DNA from: a virus
Length of the DNA stretch: 53,649 nt
Virus record (IMG/VR): IMGVR_UViG_3300038678_000209
Coordinates: 1-53,649 of that record
Strand: one strand, 5' to 3'
Each line of letters opens with the position of its first letter. Within the stretch, counting starts at the first letter, position 1. Of the stretch, positions 24,391 through 31,984 are shown in pieces. The notes under the pieces are model-generated. The model did no database searches and was not told where the DNA came from. It worked only from the letters and a program-made list of their open reading frames with translations. A program made the translations under genes and the position numbers.

Positions 24391-24461
24391 CAACGCGAGC
24401 AACGCGCGAGGCTATACGCATCGTGGCGTATACAGTCTTACTCACACTCGCGCTGTGGTAA
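24384..24461 (+). CDS. Tiny membrane peptide
   Basis: A 25-residue open frame overlapping the previous gene. The sequence (RIVAYTVLLTLALW at the end) is one short membrane helix. A GGAG lies 14 bases upstream. Its very small size makes the call uncertain. Confidence 0.35.
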   Translation: MLTTRATREAIRIVAYTVLLTLALW

Positions 24462-24506
24462 CACAGCAGCGACAGATTGACAGATTTTCATTCGGAGAAA
24501 CAATCA

Positions 24507-24905
24507 ATGTGTGCGACCAATGATTTAACAGAACTGCGAAAGTTGCGGCGGAAGATGAAATCCATCCGCGCGTGGAAAGTCCTTCGGAAATCCGGCTTGA
24601 ACGTATGGACCAGGTACGCTCTGGCAGAGTACGGCCCCGGACAGGTAAGGGCTAAAGGTGTGTCCCGCGCGACTTGCTACGGGAAGCGCGGGCTGCACGT
24701 CTACCGCACGAAACGGGACGCTAGTAGCACAGCGTGTGGGGCTCGGGTTGCCGTGCCGATCTACATTAACCCCAGGGATTTGATCGCCGCCGAACCCCCC
24801 AAGGGGGACCTCCCAGAGCTGGTAGTGTGTAGGCTTACGATTCGGCCCGAAGACTGGGCCGCGGCCGGCCTGCCCAAACGCGCAACCCGCCGCCGTTACG
24901 TCTAG
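24507..24905 (+). CDS. Basic hypothetical protein
   Basis: A 132-residue basic protein. The ATG at 24507 has TCGGAG at a good distance. LRKLRRKMKSIRAWKVLRKSG near the N-terminus is a charged helix, followed by a beta-rich region with conserved-looking YGPGQVRAKGVS and HVYRTKRDA. It could bind nucleic acid. No family recognised. Confidence 0.7.
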   Translation: MCATNDLTELRKLRRKMKSIRAWKVLRKSGLNVWTRYALAEYGPGQVRAKGVSRATCYGKRGLHVYRTKRDASSTACGARVAVPIYINPRDLIAAEPPKGDLPELVVCRLTIRPEDWAAAGLPKRATRRRYV

Positions 24906-24919
24906 CGAAAGGAAAGACG

Positions 24920-25090
24920 ATGGCTGTATTGACAGATGAAGGCATGATGCGCGCGGCGTGCGTCATGCGTGAAGCTGCCGATCGAATGGAACGATCGATG
25001 ATGCGGCTGGACCAAATAGACAGGCAGCTCGAACGATTTGAACTGGCCACTGAGCGACTTATCCAGGTTGTGTCGTCAAACGAAGGATGA
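24920..25090 (+). CDS. Small coiled-coil protein
   Basis: A 56-residue helical protein (MREAADRMERSMMRLDQIDR) with a good GAAAGGA upstream. It has regular heptads and likely oligomerises. Function unknown. Confidence 0.65.
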   Translation: MAVLTDEGMMRAACVMREAADRMERSMMRLDQIDRQLERFELATERLIQVVSSNEG

Positions 25091-25126
25091 GAAATTGACC
25101 AGGGCAGCGCCCTAGGAGTTAAAACG

Positions 25127-25387
25127 ATGGATCAGACATTGCCAGACGAGTGTCTCGCGAGAATTCCCGGTACAAGCGAAGTTATTGTGATCCGGCGTGG
25201 GGAATCCGGGTACCACGAAACCGATTGGGGCGAGCAAACAGGCGAGTGGATCGACCAAGAGAACAAGCGACGTGGCGTAGTCCCCGCCCAGTGTAAGGCC
25301 ATGATTATCGGGTCGATATTTGGCTGGGATGTGCCCGGGGCATTCGCGACTTCGGACATTGCCCAAGGTCTCGGCTTGACAACATGA
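25127..25387 (+). CDS. Small hypothetical protein, last of the operon
   Basis: An 86-residue acidic protein with AGGAG upstream of the ATG. The segment GTSEVIVIRRGESGYHETDW is beta-like, followed by a helical C-terminus. A strong bidirectional terminator follows at 25422-25460. No family recognised. Confidence 0.7.
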   Translation: MDQTLPDECLARIPGTSEVIVIRRGESGYHETDWGEQTGEWIDQENKRRGVVPAQCKAMIIGSIFGWDVPGAFATSDIAQGLGLTT

Positions 25388-25421
25388 ACATAACTTTCGT
25401 GCTCGCGTTGCAGCAGGAAAG

Positions 25422-25460
25422 CGGCCCGGCCCACTCCGGTTGTGGAGTGAGCGCGGGCCG
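25422..25460. terminator. Bidirectional terminator
   Basis: CGGCCCG (25422-25428) pairs with CGGGCCG (25454-25460), and CACTCC (25432-25437) with GGAGTG (25444-25449), around a 6-base loop. The stem is followed by TTGTTGGTT in the rightward direction. It lies between the ends of rightward and leftward genes and should stop both. Confidence 0.75.
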
Positions 25461-25499
25461 TTGTTGGTTGCTTCAATCTGCCGTTGCCTCGCGCTCGCG

Positions 25500-26054
25500 C
25501 TAGGCGATTGCTTCGTTTGTCGGCACCAGCGTGATGACGAAGTCCACTTCGGCCGTGGCGCCGGTAGTCGTGCCGGATACCGCAAGCTGGCATCGGAGCG
25601 TCCGACCGGTAGACCAAACGGTGGCTGCCGAGTTGACCAGGATGCGCTCGGTAGGCAAGCCCACAGTGTCACTGTCGATATCCACGTCTGCTACAACATC
25701 GGTAAACGACTCGCTCGCGGCACCATCGCCCACTTGCACCTTGACATCGTGGTCCGGTGCCCCACCAGTTCGCAAGACACGCACAATCGTTTTCACGTCG
25801 ACGATGCGGTACTTTTTCGCCAGCGTGGGCTTGGACAGCACGTTGTGGATCGCACCCGCAGCATCGTAGGCCACGTCCGCAGCTACGATTCCCTTAACTA
25901 CGACGGTAACCGGCGCGCCAAACATCACGGCGTCGTTCGCCGCGAACGCCAAGCTTGACCGCGTGCCGGCTGCGTCTTGAGTGAAAACGCCAGTAGCCTC
26001 TTCTTGGCTAAAATCTGACTCTACGTGCGGTGTCCAGTTTTTTACTACTGGCAT
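25500..26054 (-). CDS. Beta-rich probable virion protein in early region
   Basis: A 184-residue protein composed mainly of beta strands, alanine- and valine-rich, without signal or membrane segments (for example DAVMFGAPVTVVVKGIVAAD and VEVDFVITL-type strands). This resembles capsid decoration or other surface proteins. It is on the opposite strand to its early neighbours and follows a membrane-protein gene controlled by the promoter at 26544-26572. A structural gene away from the late block suggests separate acquisition or a need for separate control. Confidence 0.6.
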   Translation of the reverse strand: MPVVKNWTPHVESDFSQEEATGVFTQDAAGTRSSLAFAANDAVMFGAPVTVVVKGIVAADVAYDAAGAIHNVLSKPTLAKKYRIVDVKTIVRVLRTGGAPDHDVKVQVGDGAASESFTDVVADVDIDSDTVGLPTERILVNSAATVWSTGRTLRCQLAVSGTTTGATAEVDFVITLVPTNEAIA

Positions 26055-26057
26055 GGT

Positions 26058-26357
26058 TCAACTTCCTTTCGTTTCGTTTTTACCCGTTGAGTGCTCGCGA
26101 TCACGCGCCCGCTCCACTCCCAACAGGATCCCTAGCCTTATCACTTCGCCCGTTAGCGCGACCAGCTCGCCGCGCATGGCGTCAATCGACTTCTCCTGCC
26201 GCGCTTGCGCTGTCGCCAACGTCTCCACCCGATCTCGTACCATCCGTTCCACTTCCGCGCGCGTGACCAACGAGCGCGCCAGAGTGAACCACGTGCCCGC
26301 GCTACCAATCACGCCCGCCAAGATCGCAGGTATCAGTTGTGCCAGCGAAATTTCCAT
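26058..26357 (-). CDS. Membrane-anchored coiled-coil protein (holin or inner spanin candidate)
   Basis: A 99-residue protein. Residues 5-30 (LAQLIPAILAGVIGSAGTWF) form one membrane helix, followed by a long charged coiled coil (RDRVETLATAQARQEKSID) and a hydrophilic end. This N-anchored layout fits an inner-membrane spanin or a small holin. No endolysin is recognisable nearby, so the lysis assignment is tentative. It is the first gene of a leftward cassette with a ~180-base leader. Confidence 0.55.
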   Translation of the reverse strand: MEISLAQLIPAILAGVIGSAGTWFTLARSLVTRAEVERMVRDRVETLATAQARQEKSIDAMRGELVALTGEVIRLGILLGVERARDREHSTGKNETKGS

Positions 26358-26374
26358 TCTCGCTCTATCCAGGT

Positions 26375-26459
26375 CCCCGTGATTACTTGGCTCACGGGGT
26401 CAGAGGCCAAGTCCCAAGCCATAAGGCTGGGACCCACTCTCGCGTGTGTCAAAAGTGGG
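26375..26459 (-). promoter_or_regulatory. Structured 5' leader of leftward cassette
   Basis: The leader between the promoter (26544-26572) and the ATG at 26357 contains three stems: CCCCGTGA/TCACGGGG (26375-26382 with 26392-26399), GTCCCAAGCC/GGCTGGGAC with one bulge (26411-26420 with 26425-26433), and CCCACT/AGTGGG (26433-26438 with 26454-26459). The first stem ends 17 bases before the start codon and may occlude the ribosome binding site. A translational switch or attenuator is possible. Confidence 0.5.
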
Positions 26460-26486
26460 CGGGGGTCCAGGATTGCGTGCTGCACT

Positions 26487-26506
26487 CAACCGGTCCCCAC
26501 CAATGG
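26487..26506 (-). repeat. Dispersed 20-bp repeat, copy 5
   Basis: A perfect copy on the minus strand, within the leader of the leftward cassette and about 40 bases downstream of the expected transcript start. Short palindromes (GTGCTGCAC and CGCAGTCCTGCG) flank it on both sides. Here it is non-coding. Confidence 0.9.
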
Positions 26507-26543
26507 CGCAGTCCTGCGTTCCTGGAGCCTGCCCGTCCGGTCT

Positions 26544-26572
26544 ATTATAGGCCGCAATTTTGTCCAGGTCAA
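26544..26572 (-). promoter_or_regulatory. Leftward sigma70-type promoter
   Basis: TTGACC at 26572-26567, a 17-base spacer and TATAAT at 26549-26544. It drives the 26357-25500 cassette. Its -35 box is only five bases from that of the opposing rightward promoter. Confidence 0.85.
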
Positions 26573-26577
26573 CCCTC

Positions 26578-26606
26578 TTGACATGGCCCTTCGAGGGCGC
26601 TATCGT
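26578..26606 (+). promoter_or_regulatory. Rightward promoter for replication operon
   Basis: A perfect TTGACA at 26578-26583, a 17-base spacer and TATCGT at 26601-26606 (weak -10). It is back-to-back with the leftward promoter and would start transcripts upstream of the 26650 gene and the DNA polymerase. One regulator bound here could control both. Confidence 0.6.
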
Positions 26607-26649
26607 CGAGTGGAAGGCAAAAGTGTTTCCTGTTAAATGGAGAAGAACC

Positions 26650-26886
26650 ATGAAGGTTGAAAATGCAGAAACCGCAAGTAAAGGACAGTTGTTGAGTTCG
26701 TTTGGGCTGGGGGATTGCGTCCGCCTTGTTGGTCCGGAAAACGGTTTCGGTCACCCGTTTATCGGTCACGTATACATTGTCAGCAGTTTTAACGGGCATT
26801 CGGTGGCGGTCAATCTTTTCGATGGGTGCCACCGAGAAAGCGGTGGGTTCGTGCTCGAACCGAACGCGAAAGTCGTCATCGAATGA
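26650..26886 (+). CDS. Small hypothetical protein before DNA polymerase
   Basis: A 78-residue, beta-rich protein. GLGDCVRLVGPENGFGHPFIG followed by YIVSSFNGHSVAVNLFDG suggests a small barrel, like phage proteins of the KOW/SH3 type, but the match is only general. AATGGAG precedes the ATG. Its stop overlaps the polymerase start (ATGA), so it is coupled to replication. Confidence 0.7.
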   Translation: MKVENAETASKGQLLSSFGLGDCVRLVGPENGFGHPFIGHVYIVSSFNGHSVAVNLFDGCHRESGGFVLEPNAKVVIE

Positions 26887-29564
26887 ACTTCGCTCCAGGT
26901 AGTCACGTCTTGGAGGAGCCGCTTGCGGAGGGCTACTCGCGCCGCGTGGTGCCGACGTTTCCGCTGCACGTCAACGGACGGCAAACTGCCCTGCTAGTTC
27001 TTGGGGAGGCGCCTGGCCGGCAAGAAGACGAGACTGGCGAGCCGTTTGTTGGGTGGTCGGGCCAATTGCTCCGTACTGCGTACATCGACTACTGGAAGCT
27101 GCAGGACCACGCGGATGTGTTCTTGTCCAATGCGGTGCGGTCTCGCCCGCCTGGCAATCGCACGCCTAAGCCGAAAGAGATTAAGGCGCACGCGGACATG
27201 CTCGTCCACGACGTGACCGAATTGCAGTCGGCGTACTCAGAGGTGTTCGTGTTGTGCGCTGGTGCGGTGGCGTGCCAAGCGCTGGGCATGGCCAAGACGC
27301 TCACCGCAGCATTCAAGAGCCAAGGCGGCACTCTGCCATTCGCGTCGGGGCACGTGCGCGCGTATGCCACGTTTCACCCAGCGTCCCTTGCAGACCGTAG
27401 CAAAAACAAACGGCGCCGGGGACCACGCCGTGCCCGCACCGACAAAGGACCAGCGCTGGAGTCGCACTTGTCACTCCTGAAGCGGGCGCTATCAGGCCAG
27501 GACCCACCCGTCAGGTCTGTGCATTGTGATGGTGGCCAGTACTGGCTTACTGCACCAGGCTCTCACTACTCAGCACCTAACATTCCGAAGGTGCTATGCT
27601 GTGACATTGAAACGTGGGGCTGTTTAGCCGGACACGAGCAATCGCAGTTTCATCCCCAGAAGATTCTACATTGGGATGACGTGCCACAGTCGGAAGTGCT
27701 AGTAAGTGCTGCTGTATCTTGGGAAGGCAGCGCAGGATTCTACGACTTATCGGACCCTCATCACCGGCAGAATCTTGTAAACATGTTCTATTGGGCTCAA
27801 GTAGACGGTTGTACGCTGCTGTTTCATAACCTTGCGTTTGATGTGCCGTTTCTGCGTTGGTTTTTGCCGGCGTGTGCTCGGTACTTAGAGCCGCCGACCA
27901 AGTTTGCCGACTTGATGATTGAATCGCACATGGTGGATGATTTGCGGCCCGAGCGTTCACTCAAAGCGTTGTCGCCGCTCATGCTTGGCCAGCGCGGACT
28001 GTACACTGATGAGCAGCGCGCGCTTGAATACATAGGACCAGACGACCCTGAGCTGGCGCGCTACAATGTGGCTGATGTAGAGCGCACTCTGGCGTGTTAC
28101 CATCGATGCCGCGAAGCGTTCCCGCGCATTTACGGTACAGGTACGAACAAAGGCTCGCCATACGCAGACGATTGGTCCTCCAAGGTGTTGCATCTTGTTA
28201 CGCACATGACCGAAGTCGGCATCCCGATTGACGAGTCTGGCCTGCGCGCTTTGGACGTGCGGCTGCGTGTCCGCTTGGAGCGCATCGAACGGCTAGCACA
28301 GAGCGTCTTGGGCTTTGTACTTTCGGGGAAGGGCTCCGACATTTCCAAGCGCTCGGCGGTATCGGATGCCGCAGCGCTGTGCCCAGACGATGTCGCTGCG
28401 CAAGTTGCGTTGACCAAAACCGGCAAGTTTCCCTACGATGAAGTTACACGCGCGTTGCTCATGCCTGAAATCCAAGGACGCACTGGCAATTCACCGCGGC
28501 AGGGGGCATGGCGCAAGCTGCACGTGTTGGGGCTGCACCAAGGCGTTGCTAAGCTCATCAACACGTACACGGCGCCGATGCTCAGGGGCCGCGTCAAGAA
28601 GAAAGCGACTAAGGAAACCAAGACAAAGCCAGCGCGCGAAGCAGTTATCAACCACGCACCGCGTGTCATTCACGGGCGCATCTACCCGACGTGGTACCCG
28701 GTGCCCCGCGAGTTTGGGGACACGGGCCAGTCGGGTGGTACGCGGCAGATACGGTTTGCAGCCAAGGACCCGTCCGTTCCGACGTTTCCGCCCTGCATTA
28801 AAGACCTGCTGCAAATTGACATCTGGGCCGACTACTCAGGTATCGAACTGCGCACGGCTGCGCTGATGTCCGGTGACCCGGTGATGATGGCCGAGCTGTC
28901 CGGCGACGACGGCGACTTGCATACCCGCACGGCGCGCGTTATCCTTGGGAACAAGTTTGTAGATGACAGGATCAAGATGTACGGCCCGAAGGCGTGGAAA
29001 GGTGGCAAACACCGCTATGCTGGTAAGCGCACCAATTTTCTCATGCTCTACCTGGGAGGTGCAGACAAGCTGCAAGCTACACTCTTAGACGCGCTTGGGG
29101 AGAACTACCCGGTGTCCCGGTGCCAGCAGATCATTACCGACTTTTGGGCCGTGTACCTTGGACTGCGTGCTTTTCTTGACGGTGTGATTGACTTCGTTCG
29201 TCGCAAGGGCTATTATGAATTACCGCTGACGGGTCACTCGCGCTTGTTCGATCGGCACAACCCGCCGATCAACGAGTGTGCAAACTTCCCGTTTCAAGCG
29301 ACGGCGGCTGCCATCACAATTTGTGCTCAGTACGAGCTGTGGCAACTGGCGCGGTCAGAAGGTGTGGGGATGAACTGTGGCTGTAACATCTATGATGCTG
29401 TCGGAATCGAGCTGCACGCCCGCGAGCGCCGGCTGCACGGAACGCAGCGTGCTCGTGCTCTCATCGATCGCGCGCTCCCCAAGCCGTCGTACTACAGAGA
29501 CTTGTGTTCCCACTTGGGACGAACCTTACCCCTAGCCTACGAAGTAAAGGAACCAAAACGATGA
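26883..29564 (+). CDS. Family A DNA polymerase fused to uracil-DNA-glycosylase-like domain
   Basis: An 893-residue two-part enzyme. Residues 1-205 form a family-4 uracil-DNA-glycosylase-like domain: GEAPG at 41-45, EPFVGWSGQLL, RPPGNR at 89-93 and HPA at 165-167. The cysteine normally before RPPGNR, which holds the iron-sulfur cluster, is serine here. Residues 235-410 are a 3'-5' exonuclease with DIE (241-243), HNLAFD (315-320) and YNVAD (394-398). Residues 440-893 are the polymerase: motif A DYSGIELR (D650), motif B R711-K715-F719-Y723, and motif C YDA (D838), where the family usually has HDE. SPO1-like phages are known to have a UDG-like domain on a related polymerase. It replicates the phage genome; the N-terminal domain may sense uracil or aid processivity. 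Confidence 0.92.
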   Translation: MNFAPGSHVLEEPLAEGYSRRVVPTFPLHVNGRQTALLVLGEAPGRQEDETGEPFVGWSGQLLRTAYIDYWKLQDHADVFLSNAVRSRPPGNRTPKPKEIKAHADMLVHDVTELQSAYSEVFVLCAGAVACQALGMAKTLTAAFKSQGGTLPFASGHVRAYATFHPASLADRSKNKRRRGPRRARTDKGPALESHLSLLKRALSGQDPPVRSVHCDGGQYWLTAPGSHYSAPNIPKVLCCDIETWGCLAGHEQSQFHPQKILHWDDVPQSEVLVSAAVSWEGSAGFYDLSDPHHRQNLVNMFYWAQVDGCTLLFHNLAFDVPFLRWFLPACARYLEPPTKFADLMIESHMVDDLRPERSLKALSPLMLGQRGLYTDEQRALEYIGPDDPELARYNVADVERTLACYHRCREAFPRIYGTGTNKGSPYADDWSSKVLHLVTHMTEVGIPIDESGLRALDVRLRVRLERIERLAQSVLGFVLSGKGSDISKRSAVSDAAALCPDDVAAQVALTKTGKFPYDEVTRALLMPEIQGRTGNSPRQGAWRKLHVLGLHQGVAKLINTYTAPMLRGRVKKKATKETKTKPAREAVINHAPRVIHGRIYPTWYPVPREFGDTGQSGGTRQIRFAAKDPSVPTFPPCIKDLLQIDIWADYSGIELRTAALMSGDPVMMAELSGDDGDLHTRTARVILGNKFVDDRIKMYGPKAWKGGKHRYAGKRTNFLMLYLGGADKLQATLLDALGENYPVSRCQQIITDFWAVYLGLRAFLDGVIDFVRRKGYYELPLTGHSRLFDRHNPPINECANFPFQATAAAITICAQYELWQLARSEGVGMNCGCNIYDAVGIELHARERRLHGTQRARALIDRALPKPSYYRDLCSHLGRTLPLAYEVKEPKR

Positions 29565-30409
29565 AAGATAAGCTCGTAATCTACCATGCCAACTGCCCCG
29601 ACGGATTCACCGGGGCGTGGCTCCTGTGGCGTGCATTCGGCGACGATGGCGTTCAATACTGCCCAGCCAATTACGGGGATGATCCGCCTGACGTTGCGGG
29701 AAAGGACGTGTACATTGTAGATTTTTCGTACCCGCGAAACGTGTTGCAAGATATGTACTCCAAGGCGGCATCCCTCCAGGTGTGGGACCACCACAAGACC
29801 GCTGAAAAAAACTGCCGTGGACTTAACTTCTGTACCTTCGATATGAACCGCTGTGGATCGCGTCTTCTGTTCGAGACCTTCATCTGCGACAACTACCCGC
29901 TTATCTATGCGCATGACAAAGCGCAAGAGTTTGTGCGGTACATCGACGATAATGACCGCGGGGTTAGAAACGCGTACAAGACGGACAATGTCCGAGCGGC
30001 GTACCTCGCAACGCCGTTTGAGTTTCCTCAGTGGGGCGCCCTTGTCGCACGGGGCGTGGGCGAATGGGTTAGTCGCGGCAGGCAGATTCTTGATTACCAA
30101 CAATTGCTCATTGACCAGCACGCGTGTACAGTTACGCGTAGGTTGTTTCTGGCCCGTGAGTTCTTCATCAAGATTCCAATTGTCAATTTGACTTGCAAGC
30201 ACATCATTTCTCCGCTGCTTGGGGAGCTAGCAGAGCACGCACCGTTTGCTGCTGCGTTCTGGTTCGATGGCAAGCAATGGACCTTTTCGTTGCGTTCTCG
30301 CAAAGGGGGTACTGACGTATCTGAAGTCGCACGGGGGTTTGGCGGCGGTGGGCACAAAAACGCAGCCGGCTTCCGCGTAGAGAACCTTTCCGACGCGGTA
30401 CAACTATGA
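29561..30409 (+). CDS. DHH-family phosphoesterase
   Basis: A 282-residue enzyme coupled to the polymerase by an ATGA overlap. Metal-binding motifs are clear: YHANCPDG (H9, D14), VDFSYPR (D54) and WDHHKT (D76, H77, H78), with the C-terminal GGGGHKNAAGF substrate-binding DHHA1 motif at about 261-271. Members of this group are RecJ-like or oligoribonuclease (NrnA)-type enzymes that degrade short nucleic acids or cyclic dinucleotides. A role recycling short DNA or RNA, or removing a host signalling nucleotide, is possible. All key residues are present. Confidence 0.88.
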   Translation: MKDKLVIYHANCPDGFTGAWLLWRAFGDDGVQYCPANYGDDPPDVAGKDVYIVDFSYPRNVLQDMYSKAASLQVWDHHKTAEKNCRGLNFCTFDMNRCGSRLLFETFICDNYPLIYAHDKAQEFVRYIDDNDRGVRNAYKTDNVRAAYLATPFEFPQWGALVARGVGEWVSRGRQILDYQQLLIDQHACTVTRRLFLAREFFIKIPIVNLTCKHIISPLLGELAEHAPFAAAFWFDGKQWTFSLRSRKGGTDVSEVARGFGGGGHKNAAGFRVENLSDAVQL

Positions 30410-30567
30410 GCCACGTAGTGACAGTATTGTTGATAGTCGCCTATGTCGCGTTGACGGCTATCTGCGCGGTTGAAAAGCGGTGGCCTGTGTGCCTATACTG
30501 GGTTGGGGCCGCAATCGTGACAGGCGGCGTATTGTGGATGAGCACCCGTATGGAGATTTCAAAGTGA
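30406..30567 (+). CDS. Small membrane protein
   Basis: A 53-residue protein with ATGA overlap to the gene before and GTGA overlap to the gene after. It has two hydrophobic stretches (VVTVLLIVAYVALTAICAV and VCLYWVGAAIVTGGVLWM), so it likely spans the membrane twice as a hairpin. Its location in the replication operon hints at membrane attachment of the replication machinery or a lysis role. Confidence 0.65.
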   Translation: MSHVVTVLLIVAYVALTAICAVEKRWPVCLYWVGAAIVTGGVLWMSTRMEISK

Positions 30568-31796
30568 GTAAGACAATCGAAGACCGTGTTATCGACTGGA
30601 TTAGCCGCCACGGCAACAAGGGCACTGCGCCCCGCGATTTGGTCGCTTCCCGCATTGTGCCCAGCGCCATTAATGCAAATTTGATACTCAAGCGGCTATC
30701 CGCAACGGAGCGTGGAACGTGGAAAGGTAAGAAGTTCTATCTGCTCAGCTCACAGGTACGCGACGGGACCGACTTAGACACCCGCGACCCGCGGTTCCGC
30801 TCCGACTTGCTGCGGCTTCTGCGCAGGCCCACCACGATCAAGCAACTAGGTTCTAAGCTGTGCATTCATGCTACCGACGTGGAACAGGCTTTAACTGATT
30901 TGGAGGGGTCAGGTTACATCGTCGAGCGCATCGGCCAGCGCGTTACGTTGGGAACTGCGGTGCCTGAAAGTGCCCGTCGCATTGTACGCGCCAACCATTT
31001 CATCGACAAGCCAGTGAAGTTTGGTATAGTTGCCGATATGCACTTGTGCTCTAAATCCCAGCGGCTTGACGTTCTCGAAGCTGCTTACGATGAGTTTGCT
31101 GCACAAGGTATTGACACGGTATTGTGTCCCGGTAACTATGTCGACGGTGAAGCGCGATTCAACCGCCACGAATTGTACGCTCATGGAATTGCAGACCAGT
31201 GCCAGTATTGCATCGACCATTGGCCGCAGCGCAAGGGTATCAAGACGTTCTATATCGATGGGGACTGCCATGAAGGATGGTATCTTACGCGTGAGGGAAT
31301 TGAATTTGGCCGGTACCTCATGTTGGAGGCGCAGCGACAAGGTCGGGAAGACCTTATATACCTCGGGTCAATGGAAGCGGACATTGAGCTGAAAGCGCCG
31401 AAAGGCTCTGCGGTTATCAAGATCATGCACCCTGGCGGCGGTACAGCTTACGCTATTTCATACGCAGTCCAGAAGCTCGCTGAGAGCTACCAGGGGGGAG
31501 AGAAACCCGCAGTCGCAATTGTAGGCCACTACCACAAATTCGAGTATTCGTTTCCGCGTTCAATCCACATGCTGCAACCGGGTTGCTGCCAAGACCAAAC
31601 GCGATTCATGCGTAAGCTCAAGCTCGCAGCGCACGTCGGCTTCTCCACTATAGAGTTGCAGCAGGACGTTGGCGGTTCAATCACGCGCTTTACCCCAACC
31701 TTCTTCCCGTTTTGGGACCGCGGCTACTACCTGTCCCGTGACGGGCAAGCTGCCGCGGCGCGGCTCCAACGCAAAACCAAGGCACGTCGCAAATGA
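30564..31796 (+). CDS. Metallophosphoesterase with N-terminal winged-helix region
   Basis: A 410-residue protein using the GTG that overlaps the preceding stop. Residues 1-130 are helical and repeat a winged-helix-like pattern twice (TIEDRVIDWISRHGN and SDLLRLLRRPTTIKQLG). From residue 150 a calcineurin-type phosphoesterase follows: VADMH (D158, H160), PGNYVDG (usually GDxxD; here N), YIDGDCHEGW and VGHYHKFEY, the last histidine motif. Such proteins act as nucleases or phosphatases. The DNA-binding-like start suggests a phage DNA-processing enzyme with sequence or structure preference. Confidence 0.85.
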   Translation: MSKTIEDRVIDWISRHGNKGTAPRDLVASRIVPSAINANLILKRLSATERGTWKGKKFYLLSSQVRDGTDLDTRDPRFRSDLLRLLRRPTTIKQLGSKLCIHATDVEQALTDLEGSGYIVERIGQRVTLGTAVPESARRIVRANHFIDKPVKFGIVADMHLCSKSQRLDVLEAAYDEFAAQGIDTVLCPGNYVDGEARFNRHELYAHGIADQCQYCIDHWPQRKGIKTFYIDGDCHEGWYLTREGIEFGRYLMLEAQRQGREDLIYLGSMEADIELKAPKGSAVIKIMHPGGGTAYAISYAVQKLAESYQGGEKPAVAIVGHYHKFEYSFPRSIHMLQPGCCQDQTRFMRKLKLAAHVGFSTIELQQDVGGSITRFTPTFFPFWDRGYYLSRDGQAAAARLQRKTKARRK

Positions 31797-31984
31797 TAAG
31801 GGTGTTTGTAGACGAGTTGGACGACGCGAATGGGGACCAACCCTACGAGGAGTCTCCCAATGTGTGGATTTGCCGCCGGTGCTCTGCGGAAATCTACCAC
31901 CGCGATTCGCTATGCCGCTTTTGCAAATGCGCCGACACGGCGGCCCGCAAATTCGGGCTCCTGGAGGAACCAGACGATGAGTAA
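31793..31984 (+). CDS. Small zinc-ribbon protein
   Basis: A 63-residue protein with CRRC and CRFC pairs separated by 14 residues, and an acidic N- and C-terminus (VFVDELDDANGDQPYEESP; LLEEPDDE). It overlaps both neighbours and has the look of a one-domain zinc ribbon that binds another protein. Confidence 0.7.
   Translation: MIRVFVDELDDANGDQPYEESPNVWICRRCSAEIYHRDSLCRFCKCADTAARKFGLLEEPDDE

Noticed and set aside
25384-25503. A 39-codon rightward frame overlapping the end of the 25127-25387 gene
   Set aside because: It runs straight through the strong terminator hairpin and into the end of the opposing gene.
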